From: Rhizoclosmatium globosum
Taxonomy: Eukaryota; Chytridiomycota; Chytridiomycetes; Chytridiales; Chytriomycetaceae
Reading direction: 5' to 3'
Assembly (NCBI GenBank): GCA_002104985.1
Contig: MCGO01000015.1
Coordinates: 124,001 to 188,000, forward strand
DNA: 64,000 bases
Shown here: positions 37,901 to 48,716 of the stretch, in pieces
Layout: each line of letters begins with the position of its first letter
How positions within the stretch are numbered: position 1 is the first letter of the stretch
Translations under genes and position numbers: made by a program
Notes under the pieces: model-generated
Seen by the model: the letters and a program-made list of their open reading frames with translations, nothing else
Databases searched by the model: none
What the model was told of the DNA's origin: nothing

Positions 37901-38819
37901 ATGCGCAAGCAGAGAATGCTGCAACGTCTTTGTCCTTTTATAACAAACTAAGGCAACTTCTCCAACCTCAAAATACTGCTGGATGTATTAGCAGGGGCAT
38001 TTTGGAACCGCTTTTGGTCCAATCATAACCACTGCCGCAAGTTATCCAAACACCTGTGCCCTTACAGAGCGCTGCCTACTTGCCCTTGCCTATCACCCTT
38101 TCTTCAGCTACTGCACCAAAAATGGTTTGACCTACTCGCTTTCTCTTTTCTTCCTAATAATACAAAAATAGAGTCAAACAACGCCCCTACCCATCAGTAA
38201 TAGTGTTCTGAATCCTTCGCATCTTTCCTCAGTCCAGATTTAGGCACAAACAACAACATAGACGCATTTTTGGCCAGTTTGGAACCTGAACCTGCAACGT
38301 CAAAGCAGTGGATGTGTAACTTGGATGGAGGAACGTTCAGAGTATTTAATTGGATTCCTGACAATGAAACTGCAACCATAGTTGTGTCATCTGTGGGAGT
38401 TATTTTTTTGGTTGAGACATAGAATTGATTTGGATTGTTTGTCTTCTTTTTCGTTTCATAAATATAAGCTACTCTTAGCATAAACTCCAATACTTTGAAT
38501 TTATGAGGATTTAATCAAAAATTCTCATTTATATTTGGGTGGGTATATTTTATGTTTATATTTATGCTTCACGCAGTTTTCAATACAAGATACTAATATC
38601 GATGATCTTAAAGGGGCAAATTGGAACACATTTACTGCTGCGCTGCCATGACTGCTGATGTTCTTGCAAATAATACAAGTAGTAGCCACTTGGGGGCATG
38701 TTAGCCAAACATTGACAGAGACTTTGAAGTAAGACACTCTGTCTCATAAAGGACTCCTTTGATTATTATCTCAAGGAATTTACAGGAATGAAAGGTAATA
38801 CAACTGTTGTTCTGGAGGA
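34916..38819. other. AT-rich gene-poor stretch, no intact gene
   Basis: About 3.9 kb with only short, overlapping ORFs and no recognisable domain. Open frames at 36669-36905, 36918-37118 and 37115-37348 look like scrambled coding remnants (NLGLETKHIHNIWGLTTKHI near 37270-37330) but I could not name them. A pure A/T microsatellite-like patch lies at about 37470-37520. Composition and codon pattern differ from the flanking genes, so this is probably old mobile-element or intergenic filler. Confidence 0.4.
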
Positions 38820-39385
38820 GGGGCAACGTACAATCTCCAATTCAACATGCCTTTGGGATTCCCATCAATCATGACATCAACATTGTGGATTGATTGCCGC
38901 TTCTTATAAGTCTGGAGGGCACGTTGCGAAATCAAGGCGTTTATTTGGCAAATGGCATTTATCCTACTTGGGCAGTCTTTGTCCGAATGATTGCGGCTCC
39001 AATCGGAAAAACAAATAGTAATTACACAATGATGCAAGAATCTGTGAGAAAGGATGTGGAACAGTTGCCTGCGCTTCTTCAATGCTGATGAGGAATTTGG
39101 ACCAGGAATCCAATGTGGTACATTATGATGGCGTTTATAATAATGCATGGCATGATTCTTGACAATGAGGGTGTTGACTATGGGAAAAGTATTCCTCAAG
39201 CCCGAAACATATATTCAAGAAAATTATTAAGCAATGATGAAAACAAAATTCAACAGAAAAAAGCTAAATTTACGTCAGTTTCTGAGTATATGCGTGGAAT
39301 GCTGAAGAAATGGGAACAAGTGAGGAATAAAGCTGCTCATAATCAACTCAGAACCAATCTGATAAATCTCTTTGGATGCAAATGA
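38820..39385 (+). mobile_element. degenerate Harbinger-type (plant transposon) transposase remnant
   Basis: Two frames carry pieces in the right order for the PIF/Harbinger 'plant transposon protein' family. YLANGIYPTWAVFVRMI followed by QESVRKDVEQLPALLQC (38894-39088) matches the family's 'YYLADGIYPxWxxFVKxI ... QExxRKDVERAFGVLQ'. After a stop and a frame change, MWYIMMAFIIMHGMILDNEG (39113 on) matches 'IMxACIILHNMIVEDE'. Upstream, MPLGFPSIMTSTLWIDC near 38848-38900 resembles 'MGFPGMLGSIDC'. Much of the catalytic middle is missing and stops interrupt it, so it is a dead copy. DDE residues are not all identifiable. Confidence 0.65.
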
Positions 39386-40280
39386 GATCATCAAAGTAAC
39401 TGAAGTAATAAAAGAAAAGGGATGAAACAAGTTCATTATGGTTCTTCTCATCATCTTCTCTGAAACAGTTAGACTCTACTTCGCTCTGCACATGTTCCAT
39501 AATTTTTCTTTGCTTAAACACACTTAGTTCCTGGTTGTAACCTTTTGAGAAGAACATTCGTCTTGTACCTGTTGATTGCCATCCCTTGCAAGAGCAACCA
39601 ACGTCTTTCGCGTTTTGGCAAGCAATCAATGAGAGTCTCCCAAGTTTTGGAGAACATTGGATTTCTTGCTCTCAATATTGATATCAGCCTTGTGATGGTA
39701 TTCAGCTTTGTTTGAACACCTTGACCTGCAAGATGATAGGATCAGTAGGACAAACAATAATATTCTCACTAGATTCAATTTAGATTATACAACAGGAGGT
39801 ATATGGGCAGATGGCTTCTTTTTCTCAGTGCTTACAAACCATTTTAGTAAATCCTTCAACACCTCTCAAACTGGCTTAATCTCATTGTACTTCATATTTG
39901 TAGCAAAGGTTTCTTTGTCCCAGCTTTCTGTGTAAGCTGTTTCTCTATTTTCCTTGTTCCACCCCCAGGCAACCATCTCAGATGCATTGGAGTATTGCTG
40001 TTTGTTTTACTTGATGTTTTTGAATGTGGCAGACAGATTTCCATTATTGAGCAGCTGTCTGATTTGCTCCAACAACAGATCTTGGCATACTGTTGCCCAA
40101 AGTTTACAATTGCAAGAACTACTGCTTCAGCATTGTCAGATCAGATAAGAAGGGTGTTGGGTAATGCATAGACTGTTTCCACGTTCCCAAATTCCCACGA
40201 GGGTCAGATCCCAAAGAAAAAGAAGCTACGCTCAGCCACAAAACCAAGAGGGGGAAGGGGAAAGTCGTTGAAGAGGAAAG
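39386..40280. other. gene-poor stretch, no recognisable feature
   Basis: About 900 nt with scattered short ORFs on both strands (for example 39708-39935 + and 39629-39348 -) that match nothing I know. It is flanked by transposase relics, so it may be element sequence too degraded to read. Confidence 0.3.
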
Positions 40281-40282
40281 CA

Positions 40283-40628
40283 CGAGAAGTCTACAGAAAG
40301 AGCAACCAAGGCTTCTCGCAAGGGACCCGCAAATGCATCTAGAGCGCCGTTGAAGGCAGAAATGAGGGTGTTTCTTTGGTCAAAGGAAGTAGAGCTTCCG
40401 GGAAGAGGGCTGTTGAAAGAGATGGAGACAGGTATTGAAGACAGGGGCTGGTGGGCTGAGCTGAAAGAGTTCGTGGCAGAGAGCAGAAAGCAAGATGTGA
40501 AAAGAAAGACACACAAGAAGGGGAATGACATTGGCGAAGAAGGTGGTGTGGAGGAGGAGGAGGCGGAAGGTGTGGCCGAGAATGACAAGAATGAAGGAAA
40601 GGATGAGAGTGAGGAAGAGGATCAGTGA
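40283..40628 (+). other. open frame, basic then strongly acidic low-complexity protein
   Basis: A frame open from about 40283, with an ATG at 40350, encodes a Lys/Ala-rich start (TERATKASRKGPANASRAPL), a short ordered stretch (MRVFLWSKEVELPGRGLLKE) and an acidic tail rich in Glu. The plus strand here is almost all purines. It lies 180 nt upstream of the DDE transposase fragment in the same orientation, so it may be the N-terminal part of that element rather than a host gene. Confidence 0.35.
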
Positions 40629-40804
40629 AGTGAGGATGATTATAGTGATGACGATGATTACGAGAATGTGGAGGAGGTTTGGTAGTTGTTATGGTGAAAA
40701 AAGGAAATCTTCGTGAATGAATCTGAGAAATAATAACTCTATTCCTTTCATCCAACTTTGATTCATCTGGGAATATTCAGGAAATACTGTACACTCAAAT
40801 CAAA

Positions 40805-41160
40805 AAAGGTGTTTATGAAGATGGTCATGAGCGTTCTGATGTTGTGACATATTGTGGACCATATTGTGCTGAGATCTTGGCTTTACTTCCACGTTCAGTA
40901 GCAAAATGGTGGTTTGGTTGAAGTTTCTCCTGTTTTGGTTCCTGTGGAGGAAGAAATTGTCTTTGTTGTTCAAGATGAAAGTGCTGCCAATGATGGGGAA
41001 AACTTGTTTATCTGCAACACGGTGAAAAGGTTTTGTGTGGCCCAAGGGAAATGGAAAGTCTTTGATGATTTCTGGATTCAACTGCCAATGTCATGGACTT
41101 TTTCATCACATCATATGGTCCATTTTCTCCAAAATCAAACTTTCACACACTTTTTTCCTT
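40805..41160 (+). mobile_element. degenerate DDE-superfamily transposase, N-terminal/middle fragment
   Basis: VYEDGHERSDVVTY (about 40810-40850) and, in another frame, IVFVVQDESAANDG (about 40955-40995) followed by a Lys/Gly-rich stretch and VFDDFWI are the ordered landmarks of a eukaryotic DDE transposase family: a 'DGHER.DVV.YR' helix and a 'HDES....NDG' strand holding the first Asp. The frame shifts between them, and the catalytic middle is gone. The matching C-terminal part lies at 45.4 kb on the same strand. Confidence 0.55.
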
Positions 41161-41631
41161 AAATCTCCCCTACCAGCCACACCAAAAAACAGATTCGTGT
41201 GCTAACTAATCTGAATCTGGATCGTATTAAGGGACATGATATGAATCTTCAAGAAAGACAGATTTATTTTGTGAAGTGAAACGATGGAGAGCAGAAAACA
41301 ATAATTGAAGTAGAAAGGGACCTCAGAGCCCCAAATCCTTTCTTGAGATAATAAGCTTCAAAGTTTCCCAAAAATGATCAAAATCTTTCTTTTTGGTCTC
41401 CAACTTGGGTTTATTTTCCTCGGAAAATTTTCTCAGAACTCCTGTCCCCTGACCAGAAAACGCCCAAAACAAAACCCAAATGGGAGAAAACAGGAAATTT
41501 ATAAAATAACATTACCAAGCTATATTATTCTTCATCATTTTCAAGAATAGGATCATCGTTCGACCAAATTTGGCCGATTTCTTCCAACTTGGCATTATGC
41601 GTCAATACCAGAGCAACTTCTTTCTGTTTCT
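41161..41631. other. gene-less spacer between element fragments
   Basis: About 470 nt with no usable frame; it contains the presumed 3' flank of the minus-strand DUF7869-type element. No terminal repeat was identified. Confidence 0.3.
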
Positions 41632-43530
41632 TCACCGCTTTACTTCCTGATCCCTTCTCCTCAATTTCAAAGTCGCTAGGTTGTGTCTTGTTTCCTCTTT
41701 CTCGGTGAGTTCGGCCTTATAATCTGCGAAAGAGGCATTCAGGTGAGGTGCAAAACAGCTGCGATCCTCAGCTGTCAGAACAATAGTACATTTTATCTTA
41801 TCCAATTGCTTTAGACAGTCAACTGTAAGCGTTTCAACAGTCATTTTGAATTCAGAAAGCGGTTTGAAGCCTACAACAGCAATTCCAAGAGTCACATCTC
41901 GAACAATTTGAACTGTAACGATTGAACGAAGAAGATTCTTGACTTTCCATGGATGTTTGTCTGATTCTCGAAATTGAATTGAACCGAGGCTTGTATCAGC
42001 AAACTCAAACTCGTGCATTGACATTATCTTCGGGATTGTTCCATCAAACATCTGTTCCAGAAACGCCGAAAATGACCACCAATGCACCTCTGTATCTTTT
42101 ATGGCCTTGTTTTGCTCGGAGTGTTCTATGCAATCATTGAAATCATTCGGTGTCCAGATGTTTGAGCTGTGAAACCTTCTCTGGATTACTCCAAAGTTGG
42201 TGTCAGGCCCAAACTTAGTATGTCCAGCTATCATAAAACTCAAATTCACTTGGCATAGAGACTTCATAATAACAAGCCATGAATAAAAGAACATAGCCCA
42301 ACGGTTTTTGTTCTGACCAGAACAGTTATCGGCCCATGCATGAAGCGCTTGAGGTACCATTCCATTTGATACAAGACGTAATTTTAAGTTGTGAAAGAGA
42401 GAGGACATAACACGATCTTTTTGGGCAGCTGGAGGATTTGGAGCTGAACCTTCAACCATGGTGTAGTTGTTTTGGACGCGTAGAGACTCGGAACAGATAC
42501 CAAAGAACTCTACTCGCAATCCTGTCATAAAATAAAAGCAATTTTGCTGGCGAAGAGAATGCGGTAAGAGGACTTTTTGAGCAAAATCATACTGAATACA
42601 CCACGTTCCGTTTGTTTGACACGCTATTACATCATTTTGGTACTTCAACTTCATGGCAAAAGCTGCATCTTGGTGGTCAGTAAGCTCAGCTTGTGAGACA
42701 ACAGAATTAATTGCACGTAGTTGTGTGCATTTGTCGCAAAACCCTGACCCAGGCATCATAATCTTCACATGAGAGCACCGATTCTTCCAGATTCGATAAA
42801 AGCGATTCAATGATAGCGGAATAACACAAAAGACAATACAATCTTCAATGTATGCGTTGTACACTTGCTTTTTGGTTGTTTCTGGGTGAAGAAGGATGTG
42901 AGCTCCAGAACCACCAGGATTCGGATAACCATTAGCTTGAGCAAAACTGATTATACTACTTGCTGCTCTTTGTGTTCCAATTGGTTGGTTATTCCTAGTC
43001 TGTCCAGAGAGTCCGTGCATTCCAAGTTTAGACGAGAATGGATTCTTTGACTGCTTTTGCCAAAGCAACCTTCAATGCTTTTTTGCTAATATCCCGTCAT
43101 ACTATGCCAAACTTCTTTACAAACTTTCCGGCCAAAGAGTGCATAGGAAACTAAGGCTTGAATTCGCACCACACTTTCCCTAGATTGCTTATTCTTGTTA
43201 CCACTGAGATTAATAGGAGCCATGGTCATAGAAGACGGTTCACAAACAATGGTAAGATAATCTGCGAGCCATGCACGGTGTTCGGCAGGTGTTTTCTTTG
43301 CAAAAAAGGTCTGAATATTTGCTGCTTCATCAGCCAAGAACTGATTATGCGGAGCAGGACAAGCCACACAGCAGTACTCACTCTGATTAACAAAATTAGA
43401 TTGCATTTTATGCTGGGAGTCCTCACTAGAAGTTTTGGATCAAATCCAATAGTTTCATCATCATCATCGTCTGAATCCTGGTCTGATTCGGAGTCATTCA
43501 GGCCCATCCTCTCATGCAACTGCTGCATGG
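41632..43530 (-). mobile_element. DUF7869-type transposable-element protein, frameshifted
   Basis: The main frame, 43068-41632 (478 codons), has CDKCTQLRA, HAWADNCSGQNKNRWAMFFY, FMIAGHTKFGPDTNFGVIQR and a C-terminal WWSFSAFLEQMF, matching the widespread protein group with 'H.DNC.GQNKN ... GHTKF.PD..FG' (DUF7869-like), usually found in multicopy, transposon-like loci. Upstream pieces of the same protein lie in two other frames: an acidic start (MQQLHERMGLNDSESDQDSD, 43528), a Cys-rich segment (SEYCCVACPAPHNQF) and VSYALFGRKVCKEVWHSMTG (ends near 43086), then KKALKVALAKAVKESI. Two or three single-base frame changes (near a CCC run at about 43420 and around 43085 and 43045) interrupt it. Inactive copy or assembly errors. 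Confidence 0.6.
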
Positions 43531-44074
43531 CCTCTCCATCACTTACATTAAGGCAAGTTAAAGCCTCTTGAATTGTTTAGAAAGAATAAAATGGATGGAG
43601 AGAGCAGGATTCTATTGAATCCAAAGCTAGAGCATTTTTGGATTCTGAGATACGCACAATCATAGCAAGACAATATTGCAAATGTGTAGAGCGCATTAAG
43701 GGCTTTCCAATGAATCTAAAATGGTTTGATTTGGACCAGTATTGGTGGAGTTAGATGTTTTGAGTGCAGGAAAGCCATCAGGGCATGCACCATCTGCATG
43801 CCATCTCCATCTCAAAAATTTCCCCAAAAATTGGACTTTCAAAAAAGAATAAGTAGAGGGCCTCTCCCACCCTTCTCCTACCACTTTTTTGGGTGGGTGC
43901 ACACACCTGGATTAGTCAGCTATATTCTATACTCATATATATTGATAAACAAAATAGTTATATATACTTATACAAAACAAACACTTTTCATAACTGTGAG
44001 AAGAATAGCTTGTGTGCCTCATCATACTTACACAGATTCTTGTCACTATAGTCTATATTACTTATAGAATACAT
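43531..44074. other. AT-rich spacer, no gene recognised
   Basis: About 540 nt. ORFs at 43726-44067 (+) and 43902-43696 (-) are antisense to each other with no known motif. The right half is strongly A/T-rich. Confidence 0.3.
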
Positions 44075-44229
44075 CAGCTGAGTTGGGAGACTGGGGCTTG
44101 ATATATAGATGCAGATATATAGTTACACCATAGATAATTATACATTAACAAATAGATAAGAATATATAGAATAGAGATAGATATTGATATATATAAAATA
44201 GTAACAAGCCATAACCAGTCTCCCAGCTG
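44075..44229. repeat. imperfect terminal inverted repeat around AT-rich core (MITE-like)
   Basis: The left arm, CAGCTGAGTTGGGAGACTGG then GGCTTG (44075-44100), is the imperfect inverse complement of the right arm, CAAGCC then ATAACCAGTCTCCCAGCTG (44205-44229). They share GGGAGACTGG, GGCTTG and the outer CAGCT(G), with small insertions in each arm. The core of about 100 nt is nearly all A/T. This is the layout of a short non-autonomous element or a strong hairpin. No target-site duplication could be confirmed. Confidence 0.5.
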
Positions 44230-45419
44230 TGCTTTTGCCCTAAGGGGTGAAACCTCTCTTAAGGAATCAAGAGAGGCTTCTTCCTCTTATTCCTTTTTAT
44301 GATTTTCTGTCTTGGGTTTCAATAAAAGAATTTACAGTGATTCTTTCTGACTGCTGTTTCAAACTACTAACAGAGGAATCAAAATGCTGTATTTAAGCTT
44401 CATGACTGCTGAGTTCCTTTTCATCAACTTGTTTAATCACATATTGTTGATTAAGGTCAATGGTGCTGCAATCTATCCAAGAGATTGAAACACTCCACAA
44501 ATCAAAAAGAAACACCATACCTGCTGACAAGTATGCCTCAAGAATCCAATCATGAGCTGGAATATTCCACAAGAAGTTGGAAGGTCCATGTTGGACTCTA
44601 GACATCCACCGCAGCATGGCAACCTGGTCCTGTTAATGCACGTGTACAGGCATGCCATCTGGAGCGCCACAGGTGAGCAGATTTCACTAACACAAGGGGT
44701 GGTCAAAGTTGAGAAATTTGACAAATGAAAAGCGAAGATTTGGGTGTTTGAAAATCGAGGTTTCATCATTTTGAAAAGTGGTGGTTCAAAACCTGTGGAT
44801 AGGGAGGGTTCAGATTTGCGGTTTTGAACCACAGCCTATTGTGGTGTTTCTTCATAGTAGTTTTGGTGGTGAAAAGCAAAATCAAATCACAAAACTCAGG
44901 CGGAATTGAAAAGTGACCTAGAGGTTCGCTTTTGGATTCAAAAAGCAGATTTTGGACATTTCATTCGTCTTTCCTCACCTTTGAAAGTCCCTGCTGCACA
45001 AACACAACATCTCCCCAACCAACTGAGTGGTACACAAAGCATAAGGATTCCACCTGCCTTTTGCTGTACCTTTACCACTTTACCATTATACGTTTATTTG
45101 GTAGAATGCTCTGAATAAAAAGTCACCACCTCATCAACAACAACAGTAACATTGGACATTCTCATAATTATAATCCCCATCTGATAACTATTGAAAATGA
45201 TGGGCTAGACTCCAGTCACCCACCCTGCAGGAAATCTATTAATAGAACTGTAAGGAAAGTGGGCCCAACCCCCTCAAACTCCCCCCTTTCAGAAACAGGT
45301 TGGCAAGCAACATGCAATGTGAGGGTGTTTTTCCATTTAGTTGTTGTCAAGTTAATGCACTTTCGCATTTTCTTGATTTTTTGGAGCAGAAGTCATAGCT
45401 TGACAAAGCCTTTGCTGAT
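44230..45419. other. gene-poor stretch, no recognisable feature
   Basis: About 1.2 kb holding antisense ORF pairs (44832-44473 - and others) without known motifs. It separates the inverted repeat from the second DDE fragment. Confidence 0.3.
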
Positions 45420-45712
45420 GTCAAGCACATGATGAAGCTCAACCCAAAGTTTCACTGTGAGTTGTCTTGGATTAAAAATGTGGTGTGGCATGAAACGCTT
45501 TACTTGAGCAAACTGCTCCTATAGCTTTACAGCCTTGAGGGAAACTCTTCCAGAGGCAATTCAGTATGTCAATTCTGATGAAGGATTGGTCAGGAACAAG
45601 CGCTATCAAAGGAGATGTTTCAGGCTGATTGATGTCATCTTTGGTGCATTCTTTCCGTTATCCTTTGAGGGCAAATCATTTGAAACCACAAGACCATCAA
45701 CTAATGAAATTT
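45420..45712 (+). mobile_element. degenerate DDE-superfamily transposase, C-terminal fragment
   Basis: NPKFHCELSWIKNVVW (about 45438-45485) matches the family 'KFHPELNPIE..W' block that carries the last catalytic acidic residue, here altered (SWIK rather than N.IE). After a frame change, TALRETLPEAIQYVNSDEGL and RNKRYQRRCFRLIDVIFGA (45528-45650) match the '...ARRCWRYMDAY..G' C-terminal block. Same strand and same family as the fragment at 40.8-41.2 kb, 4.3 kb away. Confidence 0.6.
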
Positions 45713-48700
45713 AATGGAGAATGTTTTAAAGGCATTGGAAATTATTTATTGAGAGTTTTTTCCATTTGCGATCATTGACAGTGGCCAGTTGTGCAAGGAC
45801 TTGAGGAACTTCGGCCACAGCAATTGGCTCCAACTCCAATGGCTCAGAGTCAGAGTCATCACTATCCTGCCCATCTGACTCAAGCAATTCCGACTCAATG
45901 GGGACAATCCTTCTTCCATCAGCTGCTGCTGCAGCTGTTTCTTTTTTGCGGGCCTTTCACATTAGTGGCATTCAGAGGGAAAAAAATGAAAACTGCACAT
46001 TTTGGAGCTTTGTCATTTCCACCACTGTTTTCAGCACCCTCAATTACCTTAATGCAAGAGTCTTTGTTCATTAGCAGTGTGTAATATGTAGCTGCAACAT
46101 CAACTTGACTGTGCAATGAAGAGGTTAACACTACAGCGTTTCATTCTCAGGTAATCGAAACTTCTGATTTTGTGCTAAAGCTGCAATCTGACACAATATA
46201 CCATCATCTATCACCAGTTCCTGGCTGGGTTTACCCGTCCAGGGGTTTCTTCTGCGATGTGTGTGTGGGTGAGAGTCAAACCTTTCGGCAGAACTTCAAC
46301 CGTGGGAAGCTCTGTGTATCCCGAACCAAAACATCTCTGAATAAAACATATCATTCATAAAATAAAGCTTATATTAAAGTGCTGAAAAAGAGTGGAGTGA
46401 TGGCGGTGGTGCGTTTGTGACGGCTGTGACGCAAGCAGAAACCAAAACCTTCAAAACCCTAGCTTATCTACTATATGCTGTTGAGGTGACCTTCCAAAAA
46501 TATTTGAGAACGGAAGACAATTGTCTTTTCAAACCAATCAGACGGCTAAAATTCAGCTAATCAACAGAGAAACTGACCACAAAAAAATGATAGACTTAAA
46601 ATGACAAGTGATAACTCGCTGAAAGGATAGTTATGTGCGTACATGAATGGATATAAGCTTCAGCAAAGTGTCTTAAGTACTTGTATTGAACAGGATCGAA
46701 CTTGAACTTGAATCTTATGGCATTCCATCTCATCACACCAAGTTATTTCTGAAAATCCATTGTCTTCTTTGAAAGGACCCATTATACTGCCTCTATCTTG
46801 TTTTTTGATTTCAAAGACTTGGCGAGGATACTACTTCCCCGAATTGAGTCTCCCATTCTGCAATGAAAGTGGTCCCATTGTGCGCCATCTGTCCAGTCTG
46901 CAACTTAAACTATCAGCATAAATTATCAGTTTTACTCAGATTAGTAGATCCCCTCCAAAATAGGACGTTCTTCTTGCAGAGCCCAAATTCTTCTCCTCCT
47001 TGATTGCAACTTTCACAGAATTGGGGAGAATATGCAGGGGAATCCTGCTGTTTGGGTGATTGTAGTGGTTGAACTTACAAAGAATCCATGACTTTCTTGT
47101 AGACTGGTGTCATTAAGAGATAATTTAAAGCTGTATGTTTCTCTTAGACAATTGCTGTGTTCAGACGAGGCATTGGTGGTGTCATATGATCCTTTGAAAC
47201 TGTGGGTATGGCATTCCAAGTGCCAGTTGGACTTGAGTTTTGGAGGACAGCTTCCCACTCATTCTTTACACATCCCCGCAACCCTCCAACTTCAGTTTCC
47301 TTCTATCAGTGGGTTGCCTTCTCTGGTGGGAAAGGGCATGTTCCGTTGCGTCATTAAACCATACAACTTTTCCAAGATATGTGTGGAACTCTTGCCCAAC
47401 CCACCAGCAGTATCCTTTGCAAGCCAGGATCTTCTCAATTCCTTGATTGAAGCAGAAACTTTTCCGATATTTCAGAGGTTTGTAGAGGAAAGTCATAGTT
47501 AATTTATGGGAGAAAAACGCAAGTGTTTGGTGAATGACCACTTCAAACTTGATAAACTGTGGTTCAAGGAGCTGGAGAAAAGGAATCAGACATGTATATC
47601 TTTACATTGGCGGAACTGGATCAAGAAGTTAATGACTTAAGTAGTGTTTTGTTACTTCTGTGAGCTGGATCTATTTTCTTTGAAGTGATGCAAATGTATT
47701 GCGACTACAGGATGACGTTCCTATTTCTCAACACCACTTTGGGATAACAGGCTCCAAGCTAGCACAATCTAAAAAAGCAATATATATTACAAGTACGCAA
47801 AATTTGGGAACATGGCAGTAAGTATTTTGCTATTAATTGTGTGTTTTGTTGGAGAGGAAGTGGCTTAGATTTTTTTCTCCCACTCATTTGAGAAGATGTC
47901 TCGAGTTCTGAAACTGATGGTCAAGTGTAAGAAAAATAAATCAGTACCTCATAGTCAACAAGAACGTGGTCTTGGAACATGGAGAGTTGCGTTACCGACA
48001 CACGAGATGGTGAGTTTACAGATGAGATAGTGGTTGCTGGTGGCAGACAGACGTACTCACCTTTCATGACTCGTTTGCCCTGTATGTATTGGAGACCACA
48101 TTGAATTTCAGTTTGTTAGAATATAGCCGTTGTTACATTCCAGTTAACGCAGGATAGATATTAGATTGTCTGGAACAGACTTAGAGGTGTGAATGTTTAC
48201 AAGGTGTGGAGCCAGTAGAGCATCAACATTCCTCCAAAGTTCACTGTTTTGGTAAGCTGCGGAGTCAGATGTGGATCCTACCTAATCACCACACATCAGC
48301 AAATCAAAACAGAAAGTCAGTATCACATGCCAGATAGATTTTTGTCTCGGAATTTTTTCTGGTGGTTCAGTTTTCTAGGTTAACTTTTTGTTTCTTCTTC
48401 AAATAAGAAATAGTGAGAGTAAATATGACTCAATCATCAACATTAATAATGTGGAACAATGGTCAATTATTACGAGAGGGAATGCAGCATTTTAAATTCA
48501 TGTCTAGAAGTACTTCCAATGTACCACAAAGACACTTTAAACTGCAATGTAGATGCGTATCAGAGACGCTTGCTTCAGCCGAGGATATGAGTCTGAGTCA
48601 CAAGAAAAATTTTGGAGCCAAAAAATTTTTAGGAGCCACCCTCCGAGTACAAAAGGCGAAGCCAGACGGAAAGCAGTCCATCATCGTGCAAAACGAAAAA

Positions 48701-48716
48701 TAACAAACTCAACAAC
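45713..48716. other. AT-rich gene-poor stretch before the MFS gene
   Basis: Three kilobases with no convincing gene. The longest frame, 47107-47502 (+, 131 codons), overlaps an antisense frame, 47541-47266, of similar quality; neither has a known domain. 48413-48703 (+) runs into the promoter of the MFS gene. Probably degraded element or intergenic DNA; the last few hundred bases should contain the MFS promoter. Confidence 0.35.

Noticed and set aside
38780..39199. 139-codon minus-strand ORF in the Harbinger relic
   Set aside because: Antisense of the transposase remnant, which has recognisable motifs on the plus strand.
47107..47502. 131-codon plus-strand ORF as a gene
   Set aside because: Equally open antisense ORF, no motif, AT-rich relic surroundings.
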